Source: an uncultured Prevotellaceae bacterium (lineage in GTDB: Bacteria > Bacteroidota > Bacteroidia > Bacteroidales > Muribaculaceae). From it: a stretch of 10,057 nt of DNA. The position numbers and the translations under genes were made by a program. This document shows positions 1-6,768 of this stretch, in pieces (within the stretch, counting starts at the first letter, position 1; each line of letters begins with the position of its first letter). Below the pieces are notes generated by a model. It ran no database searches. It was not told the origin of the DNA and saw nothing but the letters and a program-made list of their open reading frames with translations. The stretch lies in NCBI GenBank assembly GCA_937904375.1, contig CALDIG010000133.1, forward strand, positions 1-10,057. Reading direction: 5' to 3'.

Positions 1-587
1 ATGGGGAGGGATCGCCACTCGTCGTCGCTGAGGTAGCGCTCGTTGGGTTCTTCTTTGCAGGCTTCGGTCTTCGCGCCGCGGTAGGCGGTGAAGTTGTAAC
101 CTGCTTTGAGTTCGTGGATGGTGACCGCCACCGCCGGGCCGTTGCCGTTCATGCAGCCCCAAAACCCCTCGCCGTCGCTCTGGTAGTAGCCTTGCGGGTT
201 CATATTATCGACTATGCCCACAAAGGGCTTCATCGCCAGCCATGCTTCACGTGAGATGCGATGGTCTTTGTCCCACAATAGCAGAGCCTTTATTAGCGCG
301 AGATAGGTGGCACTTGAGCAGAACGAGGGTTGCGCCAGTTGCAGGTCAATCACCGGTCTCGGGTCGGCGAGGACCATCTTGTAGGCTTGATGCAGCCCCT
401 TCCAAGCTGTCTTCTTGAAGGTGTCGTTAGGATTAGCGCCAGTGTAATAGCCCCCGTTTTGAGGGAAAGAGTCAATAGCGGCAAGCACGCACTGTTGCCA
501 CTCTTGGTTCACTTTATTGTCATCGCTAGCAAGTGCCAGGGGTGTTATCATTAAGGATACTAAAATAGTAATTAGAATGTGTCTCAT
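1..587 (-). CDS. Secreted protein, N-terminal part only; possible cysteine peptidase/amidase-like fold
   Basis: Reading from ATG at 587 the frame stays open for 195 codons and leaves the window, so the C-terminus is missing. The start MRHILITILVSLMITPLALA followed by SDD is a good Sec signal peptide with an ALA cleavage site near residue 20, so the mature protein should be periplasmic or exported. I do not recognise the family with certainty. A stretch around residues 87-96 (PSFCSSATYL) resembles the cysteine-at-helix-start pattern of NlpC/P60-like and related papain-fold amidases, making Cys90 a candidate nucleophile. The later MNGNGPAVAV...YNFTAY segment (146-169) recalls secreted Bacteroidetes proteins of that broad type. 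The catalytic His would lie outside the window, so this is inference. The start is supported by the signal peptide and by a TAATTTTG -7 box about 25 bases upstream. The gene is divergent from the phosphatase operon. Confidence 0.8.
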   Translation of the reverse strand, partial: MRHILITILVSLMITPLALASDDNKVNQEWQQCVLAAIDSFPQNGGYYTGANPNDTFKKTAWKGLHQAYKMVLADPRPVIDLQLAQPSFCSSATYLALIKALLLWDKDHRISREAWLAMKPFVGIVDNMNPQGYYQSDGEGFWGCMNGNGPAVAVTIHELKAGYNFTAYRGAKTEACKEEPNERYLSDDEWRSLP

Positions 588-612
588 AGAGCTTCGTTGA
601 ATTTTTGCACCG

Positions 613-642
613 CAAAATTACTCAAAAGTTTCTAATTGAAAC
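613..642 (-). promoter_or_regulatory. Putative promoter for the secreted-protein gene
   Basis: On the minus strand TAATTTTG (613-620) matches the Bacteroidetes -7 consensus TAnnTTTG exactly. A weak GTTT sits where the -33 element would be (639-642, 18-base spacing). The predicted transcript start leaves a leader of about 20 bases before ATG 587. A perfect 6-bp inverted repeat with a 3-base spacer (603-617, TTTTGC/GCAAAA) overlaps the -7 box and start point and could be an operator, which is inference. Confidence 0.5.
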
Positions 643-684
643 TCTTAATAATACTTTATTTTTTTAAATAATATATTTATTGTA

Positions 685-715
685 ATTTTAGTGTTGAGAA
701 AAAGTAGTAACTTTG
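685..715 (+). promoter_or_regulatory. Putative promoter for the phosphatase-permease-ribBA operon
   Basis: TAACTTTG at 708-715 matches the Bacteroidetes -7 consensus TAnnTTTG. A T-rich -33-like stretch (ATTTT, 685-689) lies about 18 bases upstream. The predicted transcript starts near 722, giving a leader of roughly 40 bases to ATG 760. No ribosome-binding site of the AGGAGG type is visible, as is usual in this phylum. Confidence 0.55.
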
Positions 716-759
716 TGGTCGTTTTAATGAAATCATTAACTAAACAGTAATAAAACGCT

Positions 760-1512
760 ATGATCAATATATTCAAGAAAAAATCACAACAAGATTCCAA
801 GTTGTTCTACCACACCGATATGCACTGTCACATCTTGCCTGGTGTGGATCACGGCTCGCAGGATGTGGGAGAGTCGCTCGAGATGCTCAAGGCAGAGATT
901 GACATGGGCATCACGCATGTGATATGCACTTCGCACGTCACCGCCGAGACATTCGAGAACACTCCTGAGACATTGAATGCCGCTTTCGAAGTACTCAAGG
1001 TCGCAGTGAAAGAAGAAGGGCTGCCCATTGAACTCTATGTCTCGGCAGAGTACCGCATCGACGAGTATTGGACCAAAGAATATGAGGCAGGCCACCTGCT
1101 GCCAATGCCAGGTAACCGCGTCCTTCTTGAAAACTCATTTGCGCAAGAGCTGATAGGCATCGACGACATGCTCTTCAACCTTCAGGTCGAAGGCTATTTC
1201 CCTATCCTCGCTCACCCAGAGCGTTACCGTTATTACAGCATGAGGAAAGAGCGTTACAAGGCTCTCCACAATGCCAGCGTGAAGTTTCAGGTCAACATTC
1301 TGTCGCTTGCCGGCTATTTTGGTAAAACCGCCAAAGAGAGTGCTCTGTGGCTTATTCAGAACAACCTGTGCGACATGTTTGGAAGCGACATGCACAACAT
1401 GGAGCACGCCTATATCATCAAGGACTACATAGGCAGCAAGGAATGGCGTAGGCTGTGTGAGAAATACGACTTGCCCCACCGCATCATCAACGACCGCGAG
1501 TTTGGTCTCTAA
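760..1512 (+). CDS. PHP-domain protein-tyrosine phosphatase, CpsB/YwqE family
   Basis: A 250-residue protein of the PHP metal-dependent phosphatase family, which in other bacteria dephosphorylates bacterial tyrosine kinases that control polysaccharide chain length and export. The family signature is intact: DMHCHILPGVDHG at residues 20-32 (His22, His24, Asp30), His59 in CTSHV, Glu97 in SAEYR, Glu124, HPERY with His152, and GSDMH with Asp210 and His212. All expected metal ligands are therefore present and the length fits the family. There is no signal peptide or membrane segment, so it should be cytosolic. It is first in an operon with a permease of the LPS-export type starting 27 bases downstream. 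No capsule genes or tyrosine kinase are visible here, so the substrate is unknown. A role in surface-polysaccharide control is inferred from the family and its envelope-related neighbour. Confidence 0.9.
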   Translation: MINIFKKKSQQDSKLFYHTDMHCHILPGVDHGSQDVGESLEMLKAEIDMGITHVICTSHVTAETFENTPETLNAAFEVLKVAVKEEGLPIELYVSAEYRIDEYWTKEYEAGHLLPMPGNRVLLENSFAQELIGIDDMLFNLQVEGYFPILAHPERYRYYSMRKERYKALHNASVKFQVNILSLAGYFGKTAKESALWLIQNNLCDMFGSDMHNMEHAYIIKDYIGSKEWRRLCEKYDLPHRIINDREFGL

Positions 1513-1539
1513 ACTTTATCTACTCAGGAAACCACTCTC

Positions 1540-3474
1540 ATGGCATCATTGAAGATAAAAAGACTCTATTGGTTCATGTTAAAGACATTCTTGCCTTTAT
1601 TCATGATGACCTTCTGCATATGTCTGTTTATCGTAATGATGCAGTTCCTGTGGAAATATATCGACGAGCTGGTGGGCAAGGGGCTGGGAGTGGATCTTAT
1701 CGCTGAGCTGTTCTTCTATGCCGCATTGTCGATGGTGCCGCTGGCGCTCCCTCTGTCGATTTTGCTGGCATCGCTCATGACCTTCGGCAACTTGGGAGAG
1801 CATTTCGAACTCACGGCGATGAAGTCGAGCGGCATCTCGCTGCTCAAGGTGATGAAACCGCTCACCGTGTTTATAGCTATGGTGAGCGTCGGTGCCTTCT
1901 TCTTCCAGAACGACGTGCTGCCGCAATCGCAGGTGAAGATGTGGACTCTGCTCTACTCGATGCGACAGAAGTCGCCAACCCTCGACATCCCCGAGGGCGC
2001 CATCTACAGCCAAATTCCGGGATACAACCTCTACGTGAAGCAGAAGAACCCCGAGACCAATATGCTCTATGGCATTCTCATCTATGACGTCTCAACCACA
2101 TCGACCTATCCGCGCATCGTGGTTGCCGACTCTGGCAAGCTGAGTATGGACCCGGGAAAGACGCACTTGGTGCTTTCCCTTCAGCATGGAAACTGGTATG
2201 AGGACTTGTCGCCCGATGCTACAATGAGCAACGAGCTTGGCAGCGATATGTACCGACGCGAGGCATTCAAGAACAAGGAAATCATAATTCCCTATAACGA
2301 TAACTTCAACCGCATGGACGACGAGACCATGCGACAGCAATACATTGGCAAGAACATCACCGAGCTGAGGCATACGATCGACTCGGTGAATGCTCGTGTC
2401 GATAGTGTGGGAGATATGGTGAGCCGTGAACTCATGGCGATGCCAGTAGTGGGAATGCCGTCAGTGCAACTCGACCATAACAGGGACACTATTGCTACTA
2501 TACCAGTAAAGCCTGTTAGAATGTCGCGAGTTATTGACTTCGACTCTCTCATGGCGGCGCAGTCGTCCTATATACAGCAGTCGGTGACCAGTCAGGCAAT
2601 TTCCACCCTGAAGATGAACAAGCAGAACTATGAGTTTAAGAGCTATACTACCGAGCAAGACCGCTTTATCATAAGGCGCCACGAGATAGAGCTGCAAAAG
2701 AAATTCACGCTCTCACTGGCGTGCCTCATTTTCTTCTTCATCGGTGCGCCACTCGGAGCGATAATACGAAAGGGCGGTCTGGGAACACCCATCGTCATCT
2801 CGGTGTTGCTCTTTATTGTCTATTATGTTATCGACAACATGGGTTACAAGCTGGCGCGCGAAGGTCGCTGGCAGGTATGGCAAGGCATCTGGCTCAGTTC
2901 GGCGGTACTGCTGCCATTGGGCATATTCTTGACGCATAAGGCGGTCAACGACTCGGCGGTGTTCAATCCCGACGCTTACCGCAACTTCTTCCGGCGATTG
3001 CTCGGACTGCACCAGACACGCAACCTCACCCTCAAGGAGGTCATTATCGAGGAGATGGACAGTGGCGTTGCACGCACCCGTGTGGCGGCGCTCAAGGAGC
3101 GGTGTGGGAAGTTCCTGGAGCGATACAAAGGTCGGCAAGGCTATCTCACCTATTTCCGAGAGGGATATGATAAGCCTCTGCTTGATGAACTCTCACAAGA
3201 GATGGAGAGCGTGGTTGACTACCTGTCCAACTCACGAGACCAGCAGCTGCTCAACAAGGCGATGGACTTTCCTATCATCCGCAAGATGCTCACCTATCAC
3301 ATCACCAACTACAAGCACGTGGGCACCGCCCTGGCTGTGATGTTCCCCATAGGCGTGCCGCTTTATTTGGTAGGCACTTGGCATCAGTCCAATCTGAAGA
3401 AAGAGGTGGCAGCAGCTACCAAGGTGTGCGACGAGATTGCTGATATTCTGAATTCTAATCAAGAAGTGAACTGA
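1540..3474 (+). CDS. LptF/LptG (YjgP/YjgQ) family permease, long form
   Basis: A 644-residue inner-membrane protein of the LptF/LptG family, the permease half of the ABC machine (with LptB) that extracts LPS from the inner membrane and passes it to LptC/LptA. The pattern fits: three N-terminal TM helices (about 13-37, 54-82, 105-123), a large periplasmic domain (about 125-385) and three further TM helices (about 388-409, 415-434, 446-465). The LTAMKSSGIS motif at 91-100 is the cytoplasmic family signature. Proteobacterial LptF/G end near 360 residues. Here the periplasmic region is enlarged, and about 175 extra residues (470-644) follow the sixth TM, including charged helical sequence and a seventh hydrophobic segment (about 594-613). 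I know such long forms from Bacteroidetes, but the function of the tail is unknown to me. Short spacing to both neighbours implies co-transcription. LptF versus LptG cannot be decided from sequence alone. Confidence 0.88.
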   Translation: MASLKIKRLYWFMLKTFLPLFMMTFCICLFIVMMQFLWKYIDELVGKGLGVDLIAELFFYAALSMVPLALPLSILLASLMTFGNLGEHFELTAMKSSGISLLKVMKPLTVFIAMVSVGAFFFQNDVLPQSQVKMWTLLYSMRQKSPTLDIPEGAIYSQIPGYNLYVKQKNPETNMLYGILIYDVSTTSTYPRIVVADSGKLSMDPGKTHLVLSLQHGNWYEDLSPDATMSNELGSDMYRREAFKNKEIIIPYNDNFNRMDDETMRQQYIGKNITELRHTIDSVNARVDSVGDMVSRELMAMPVVGMPSVQLDHNRDTIATIPVKPVRMSRVIDFDSLMAAQSSYIQQSVTSQAISTLKMNKQNYEFKSYTTEQDRFIIRRHEIELQKKFTLSLACLIFFFIGAPLGAIIRKGGLGTPIVISVLLFIVYYVIDNMGYKLAREGRWQVWQGIWLSSAVLLPLGIFLTHKAVNDSAVFNPDAYRNFFRRLLGLHQTRNLTLKEVIIEEMDSGVARTRVAALKERCGKFLERYKGRQGYLTYFREGYDKPLLDELSQEMESVVDYLSNSRDQQLLNKAMDFPIIRKMLTYHITNYKHVGTALAVMFPIGVPLYLVGTWHQSNLKKEVAAATKVCDEIADILNSNQEVN

Positions 3475-3484
3475 TAACTGAAAT

Positions 3485-4717
3485 ATGAAAAATATGACAA
3501 CCGATAACAATGAATTTAAGCTAAATACCATCGACGAGGCAATAGAGCAGTTCCGAAAGGGAGAGTTTGTGATAGTGGTCGATGACGAGGACCGTGAGAA
3601 TGAGGGCGATTTCATTATCGCTGCCGAGTGCATCACCGAGGAAAAGGTAAATTTCATGATGAGCGAGGGCAGGGGAGTTCTCTGCGCACCAGTTACCTCC
3701 GAGCGATGCAAGCAGCTGGGGCTAACCATGCAGGTCGATGATAATACATCGATGCTCGGAACTCCATTCACCGTCACCGTCGATAAGCTCGACGGATGCA
3801 CCACTGGAGTGTCGATGCACGACAGGGCAGAGACAATACGCCACCTAGCCAACCCCGACGCCAAGCCGCAGGACTTCGGACGACCGGGGCACATCAATCC
3901 GCTGCGTGCGCAGGATAAGGGCGTGCTCAAGCGTGCCGGGCACACCGAGGCGTCTATCGACCTCACCCGCCTTGCCGGGATGCAGCCCGCCGCCGCGCTC
4001 ATCGAGATTATCAATCCCGACGGTACCATGGCGCGCCTGCCGCAGCTCATGGAGGTGGCACACAAGTTTAATATGCCCATCATTTCTATCAAAGACCTGA
4101 TCGCCTACCGCTTGCGCACCGAGAAGATTGTGGAGGTGGGAGAGACGGTGGAGATGCCTACACAGTACGGGCACTTCAAGCTCATTCCCTTCAAGCAGCT
4201 CAACAACGGCGTGGAACATATAGCTCTCATAAAGGGCGAGTGGCAAGAGGACGAGCCGCTGCTGGTGAGAGTACACTCCTCATGCGCCACGGGCGACATA
4301 TTCGGCTCCATGCGGTGCGAGTGCGGAGAGCAGCTTCACAAGGCGATGCAGATGATTGAAGAAGAAGGAAAAGGCGTGATCGTCTATATGAGCCAAGAGG
4401 GGAGAGGCATCGGACTCATGAATAAAATCAAGGCCTACAAGCTACAGCAGGAAGGCTACGACACGGTGGACGCCAACACACACCTCGGCTTCAAGCCCGA
4501 CGAGCGCAACTATGGCGTGGGGGCCAATATCCTCCGCATCCTCGGAGTGAAAAAGATGCGACTGATGACCAACAACCCCAAAAAGCGAGTGGGACTTGAG
4601 AGCTACGGCCTCGAAGTGGTGGAAAATGTCCCCATCGAAGTGATGCCAAACGAATACAACCGCTTCTACATGCACACCAAAAAGACCCGAATGGGCCATG
4701 ACCTGCACAACGTTTAA
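3485..4717 (+). CDS. ribBA: Bifunctional RibBA: DHBP synthase / GTP cyclohydrolase II
   Basis: A 410-residue fused enzyme that feeds both branches of riboflavin synthesis. The N-terminal half converts ribulose 5-phosphate to 3,4-dihydroxy-2-butanone 4-phosphate, and the C-terminal half opens GTP to the diaminopyrimidine precursor. RibB part (about 14-210): DDEDRENEGDF at 33-43 (acidic metal/substrate loop), Cys67, GCTTGVSMHDRA at 104-115, AGHTEA with His153, and Glu174. RibA part (about 215-405): zinc ligands Cys267, Cys278 and Cys280 in HSSC..RCECG, SQEGRGIGL at 303-311, Arg341 in DERNYGVGA, and TNNPKKR at 362-368. Both active sites look complete. The start at 3485 lies 10 bases after the permease stop. 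ATG 3494 is an alternative that would remove three residues. No FMN riboswitch precedes it, so expression probably follows the operon promoter near 708. Confidence 0.95.
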   Translation: MKNMTTDNNEFKLNTIDEAIEQFRKGEFVIVVDDEDRENEGDFIIAAECITEEKVNFMMSEGRGVLCAPVTSERCKQLGLTMQVDDNTSMLGTPFTVTVDKLDGCTTGVSMHDRAETIRHLANPDAKPQDFGRPGHINPLRAQDKGVLKRAGHTEASIDLTRLAGMQPAAALIEIINPDGTMARLPQLMEVAHKFNMPIISIKDLIAYRLRTEKIVEVGETVEMPTQYGHFKLIPFKQLNNGVEHIALIKGEWQEDEPLLVRVHSSCATGDIFGSMRCECGEQLHKAMQMIEEEGKGVIVYMSQEGRGIGLMNKIKAYKLQQEGYDTVDANTHLGFKPDERNYGVGANILRILGVKKMRLMTNNPKKRVGLESYGLEVVENVPIEVMPNEYNRFYMHTKKTRMGHDLHNV

Positions 4718-4724
4718 GCACACT

Positions 4725-4826
4725 GTCCAGCATTACAATTTGTTATCCATGTAGTCCAGCATTGCAAGTTGTTAACTCGCATCCCATCCTGTCCAGTACT
4801 GCGAGTTGTTAATTCGCATCCATGCG
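4725..4826 (+). repeat. Three degenerate tandem units with a conserved stem-loop, after ribBA
   Basis: GTCCAG recurs at 4725, 4754 and 4791 as the head of three related units. Units 2 and 3 are about 37 bases long and share the GTTGTTAA core and a CGCATCC tail. Unit 1 is shortened by about 8 bases in the middle. The core of units 2 and 3 is an imperfect hairpin of the form GCRAGTT-GTT-AAYTCGC, whose differences between copies mostly preserve pairing through G-T wobbles on one strand or the other. The block begins 8 bases after the ribBA stop, so it lies in the 3' untranslated region. A role as a REP-like element, transcript end or RNA-stability signal is inference. Confidence 0.7.
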
Positions 4827-4865
4827 TATGAGAACCTAAATGATAGTGTTTTTTGCATTTTGTTG

Positions 4866-4919
4866 GTGCGATTTGTGAAAAATTGTGGCTGTTGTCGCAC
4901 TTTTTTGTTGAAAAAGTGC
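4866..4919 (+). other. Two overlapping, mutually exclusive hairpins upstream of ompA-like gene
   Basis: GCACTTTTT (4897-4905) and AAAAAGTGC (4911-4919) form a perfect 9-bp stem with a 5-base loop. GTGCGA (4866-4871) pairs perfectly with TCGCAC (4895-4900), which uses part of the first arm of that stem, so only one can form at a time. The downstream hairpin is followed by an A/T-rich stretch but not by a clean T-run. It may end the ribBA transcript; an attenuator-like switch is possible but unproven. Confidence 0.5.
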
Positions 4920-4926
4920 ATAAAAA

Positions 4927-4958
4927 TTTTAAAATGTGGCGATTGATGATTATTTTTG
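4927..4958 (+). promoter_or_regulatory. Putative promoter of the OmpA-family gene
   Basis: TATTTTTG at 4951-4958 matches TAnnTTTG exactly, with a TTTT stretch at 4927-4930 about 20 bases upstream in the -33 position. The predicted transcript begins near 4963, about 50 bases before ATG 5015. The motif TTTTTGCATTTT occurs both here (4953-4964) and 103 bases upstream (4850-4861). Confidence 0.55.
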
Positions 4959-4961
4959 CAT

Positions 4962-4979
4962 TTTATTTCGAGAAATAAA
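4962..4979 (+). promoter_or_regulatory. Leader hairpin at the predicted 5' end of the ompA-like mRNA
   Basis: TTTATTT (4962-4968) and AAATAAA (4973-4979) form a perfect 7-bp stem closed by a CGAG tetraloop. It sits right at the predicted transcript start, a place where 5'-terminal stem-loops are known to protect abundant outer-membrane protein mRNAs in other bacteria. The role here is inferred by analogy. Confidence 0.4.
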
Positions 4980-5014
4980 TATTAATGAGTATATGTTTTA
5001 AAATTATTCAAACT

Positions 5015-6244
5015 ATGAAAAAGTTTTTATTACTTGCTGTTGCTGCAATGACTATGGGTGCAGCTTCGGCACAGGTTACTGTAGAAGGTAACAAGATTTA
5101 TGACAACATTTCGGTAACTTTGAAGGGGGGCATCGTGTCTCCGTTCCAGCACTATGCATTCTGGAAGGCCGCCCGTGGCGTTGCCGGCCTTGAGCTCCGC
5201 AAGCAGATTACCCCTGTGTGGGGTCTCGGTGTAGAGGGTGAGTGGTCAATCAACACCTCATCGTGGACTAAAGGCTATGGTGAGCACACCTCGGTTTGGG
5301 GACCTCATAGCAGCACCATCATCGATCACCAGCTGGTGGGAGCTTTCGGTACTGTGAACCTGTCGAACCTGCTCCTCGGTTATGGCGGCATGCCCCGAAC
5401 ACTCGAAGTGGAGGCAGTGGCTGGAGCCGGATGGTGGCACGCCTACAAGACTGGCGAGATTATTGGACCCGATGAGGAGATGACAGATTTTGCCGACAAG
5501 AACTCGTGGTACACCAAGGCCGGTGTAAACCTGAACTGGAATATCGGTGAGGCAAAAGCTTGGACTCTCTCACTCAAGCCCGCTGTAGTGTGGTACATGG
5601 GTCGTGGTGCTACTCAGCAGACCAATGTGTTTAACGCCAATACCGCCGCGGTGGAGATTGAGGCTGGTATCACCTATCACTTCAAGAACCATACTGGAGC
5701 ACACTACATGACTTTGTGCCCAATGCAATATACTCAGGCCGACCTCGACGCCATCAACGCACAGGTTAACGACCTGCGAAGCCAGCTCAGCAGTGCTCGC
5801 GCCGATGCCGACGCAGAGCGCGCACGCGCGGCACGCCTACAACAAGAGCTTGACGAGTGCAACAAGCGCGAGCCAAAGGTAATCACACAGACAAATGTCG
5901 TGGACAACAGCATCGAGAATCTGGAGACCAACGTTTACTTCGAGATTGGTAAGAGCGTGGTGAGCACAGCTCAGATGCCTAACGTAGAGCGCGTGGCAAT
6001 CTTCTTGAAGAACCACCCTGATGCAACCTGCATCATCAAGGGGTATGCTTCGAAGGACGGCCCCGAGGATCTCAACATCCGTCTTGCCAACGCACGCGCC
6101 AAGGCTGTTTATGACCTGCTTACCGGCAAGTATAAAATCAAGGCCAGCCGCATCCAGAGCGAGGGCAATGGCATCAGCGAGATGTTCAGCGAGCCAGAGT
6201 GGAACCGCGTCTCAATATGCACAATCCAGAACAAGATAAAATAA
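5015..6244 (+). CDS. OmpA-family outer-membrane protein with peptidoglycan-binding domain
   Basis: A 409-residue protein beginning MKKFLLLAVAAMTMGAASAQ, a clear Sec signal peptide cleaved before or after Gln20. An in-frame ATG at 4985 would add ten residues ahead of the signal peptide and is rejected. Residues about 21-235 alternate in a beta-strand pattern rich in Trp, Tyr and Gly, consistent with a small outer-membrane barrel. About 240-285 is a charged coiled-coil linker with repeated Ala/Arg/Glu (DLRSQLSSARADADAERARA). About 302-409 is the OmpA C-terminal domain: NVYFEIGKSVVS, then GYASKDGPEDLN, LANARA and RIQSEGNG. The Asp that binds diaminopimelate in classical OmpA is Ser here, while the Arg is kept; GYAS-type variants are frequent in Bacteroidetes. 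The likely role is linking outer membrane to peptidoglycan. It is monocistronic, with its own promoter and a palindrome starting 6 bases after the stop. Confidence 0.92.
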   Translation: MKKFLLLAVAAMTMGAASAQVTVEGNKIYDNISVTLKGGIVSPFQHYAFWKAARGVAGLELRKQITPVWGLGVEGEWSINTSSWTKGYGEHTSVWGPHSSTIIDHQLVGAFGTVNLSNLLLGYGGMPRTLEVEAVAGAGWWHAYKTGEIIGPDEEMTDFADKNSWYTKAGVNLNWNIGEAKAWTLSLKPAVVWYMGRGATQQTNVFNANTAAVEIEAGITYHFKNHTGAHYMTLCPMQYTQADLDAINAQVNDLRSQLSSARADADAERARAARLQQELDECNKREPKVITQTNVVDNSIENLETNVYFEIGKSVVSTAQMPNVERVAIFLKNHPDATCIIKGYASKDGPEDLNIRLANARAKAVYDLLTGKYKIKASRIQSEGNGISEMFSEPEWNRVSICTIQNKIK

Positions 6245-6250
6245 TGTTCT

Positions 6251-6284
6251 CAAGTTTCTAAAGTTTTAGAACTTTATAAACTTG
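6251..6284 (+). repeat. Palindromic element, copy 1 (possible ompA-like terminator)
   Basis: CAAGTTTCTAAAGTT (6251-6265) pairs with AACTTTATAAACTTG (6270-6284) with one mismatch and a TTAG loop. It starts 6 bases after the ompA-like stop codon, so it may end or stabilise that transcript, though there is no T-run. A second copy lies at 6769-6802. Confidence 0.65.
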
Positions 6285-6324
6285 AAGTTTAGAGGTCATA
6301 GTTTAAATAAAATGCTCACGCTCT

Positions 6325-6350
6325 CAAGGCTTTAAGCAAGCTTAGCCTTG
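6325..6350 (+). other. Hairpin, function unknown
   Basis: CAAGGCT (6325-6331) pairs with AGCCTTG (6344-6350). An inner AAG/CTT pair sits past a two-base bulge, with a CAAG loop. TCGCATTTTTAG follows about 10 bases on. It could be a terminator for ompA-like readthrough; nothing more can be said. Confidence 0.4.
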
Positions 6351-6373
6351 TCTCGCTTAATCGCATTTTTAGT

Positions 6374-6430
6374 GTTTAGAGAAATATTTTTTCAAATTTT
6401 TCTATATTTCACACTGATTATTCTCTAAAC
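6374..6430 (+). repeat. 10-bp perfect inverted repeat with AT-rich spacer
   Basis: GTTTAGAGAA at 6374-6383 is repeated inverted as TTCTCTAAAC at 6421-6430, separated by 37 very AT-rich bases. The neighbouring CTAAACTCTAACC (6425-6437) recurs inverted at 6805-6817, tying this block to palindrome copy 2. It may be a remnant of a small palindromic element. Confidence 0.5.
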
Positions 6431-6457
6431 TCTAACCACTAAACATTAAACTTTGAT

Positions 6458-6472
6458 CAAGTTAACAACTTG
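6458..6472 (+). repeat. Short palindrome related to the repeats after ribBA
   Basis: CAAGTT-AAC-AACTTG is a perfect 6-bp inverted repeat with a 3-base loop. Its reverse complement, extended to GCAAGTTGTTAACT, is identical to the core of unit 2 of the repeats after ribBA (4763-4776), so the same element type seems to occur twice in the window in opposite orientations. Confidence 0.5.
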
Positions 6473-6510
6473 CGAAACTTAAATAATGTTTTGAATTTTC
6501 AATGAATAAT

Positions 6511-6553
6511 CAAGGAGCCTTGCAACAATAAGAATTGCCAACAAGGCTCCTTG
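6511..6553 (+). terminator. Strong 12-bp hairpin, terminator-like, possibly bidirectional
   Basis: CAAGGAGCCTTG (6511-6522) pairs perfectly with CAAGGCTCCTTG (6542-6553). The 19-base loop holds a further short CAA/TTG pairing. TTTATAATAC follows on the plus strand and ATTATTCATT on the minus strand, so neither side has a perfect T-run. It is GC-richer than its surroundings and is the best terminator candidate after the ompA-like gene. Confidence 0.5.
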
Positions 6554-6768
6554 TTTATAATACTATATATTCATAATCGCAAAAAAAAACTATACTATAT
6601 AACAAGAAGTTGTCCAAAGAGGCGGTTTGTTAAATTATTACATTAAAACAATAAATATATAATTTCATTAAGAGGCAATTATCCATCAGCGACATGCGTC
6701 CTATAAAGGTTGGGGCATTTCTTTAAGAATAAATCTTATAAAACGGGATTATAGATAAAAATCAAACT
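6554..6768. other. AT-rich stretch with no recognisable gene
   Basis: About 215 bases between the 12-bp hairpin and palindrome copy 2. I see no credible reading frame, no tRNA or rRNA, and no clear promoter. It includes a run of nine A residues near 6582. Confidence 0.6.

Noticed and set aside
330..554. A 74-codon plus-strand frame
   Set aside because: It lies antisense to the secreted protein frame, which has a signal peptide and a good promoter.
3475..3484. FMN riboswitch controlling ribBA
   Set aside because: Only 10 bases separate ribBA from the permease gene, leaving no room for a leader structure.
3232..4092. A 286-codon minus-strand frame opposite the permease end and ribBA
   Set aside because: It is a shadow of two well-conserved genes on the other strand, with a Ser/Cys/Arg-rich composition typical of such antisense frames.
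4725..4826. CRISPR array
   Set aside because: Only three degenerate units with no unique spacers between them and no cas genes.
4985..5014. Upstream ATG for the OmpA-family protein
   Set aside because: It adds ten residues ahead of a classic signal peptide (MKKFLLL...). ATG 5015 also fits the leader length better.
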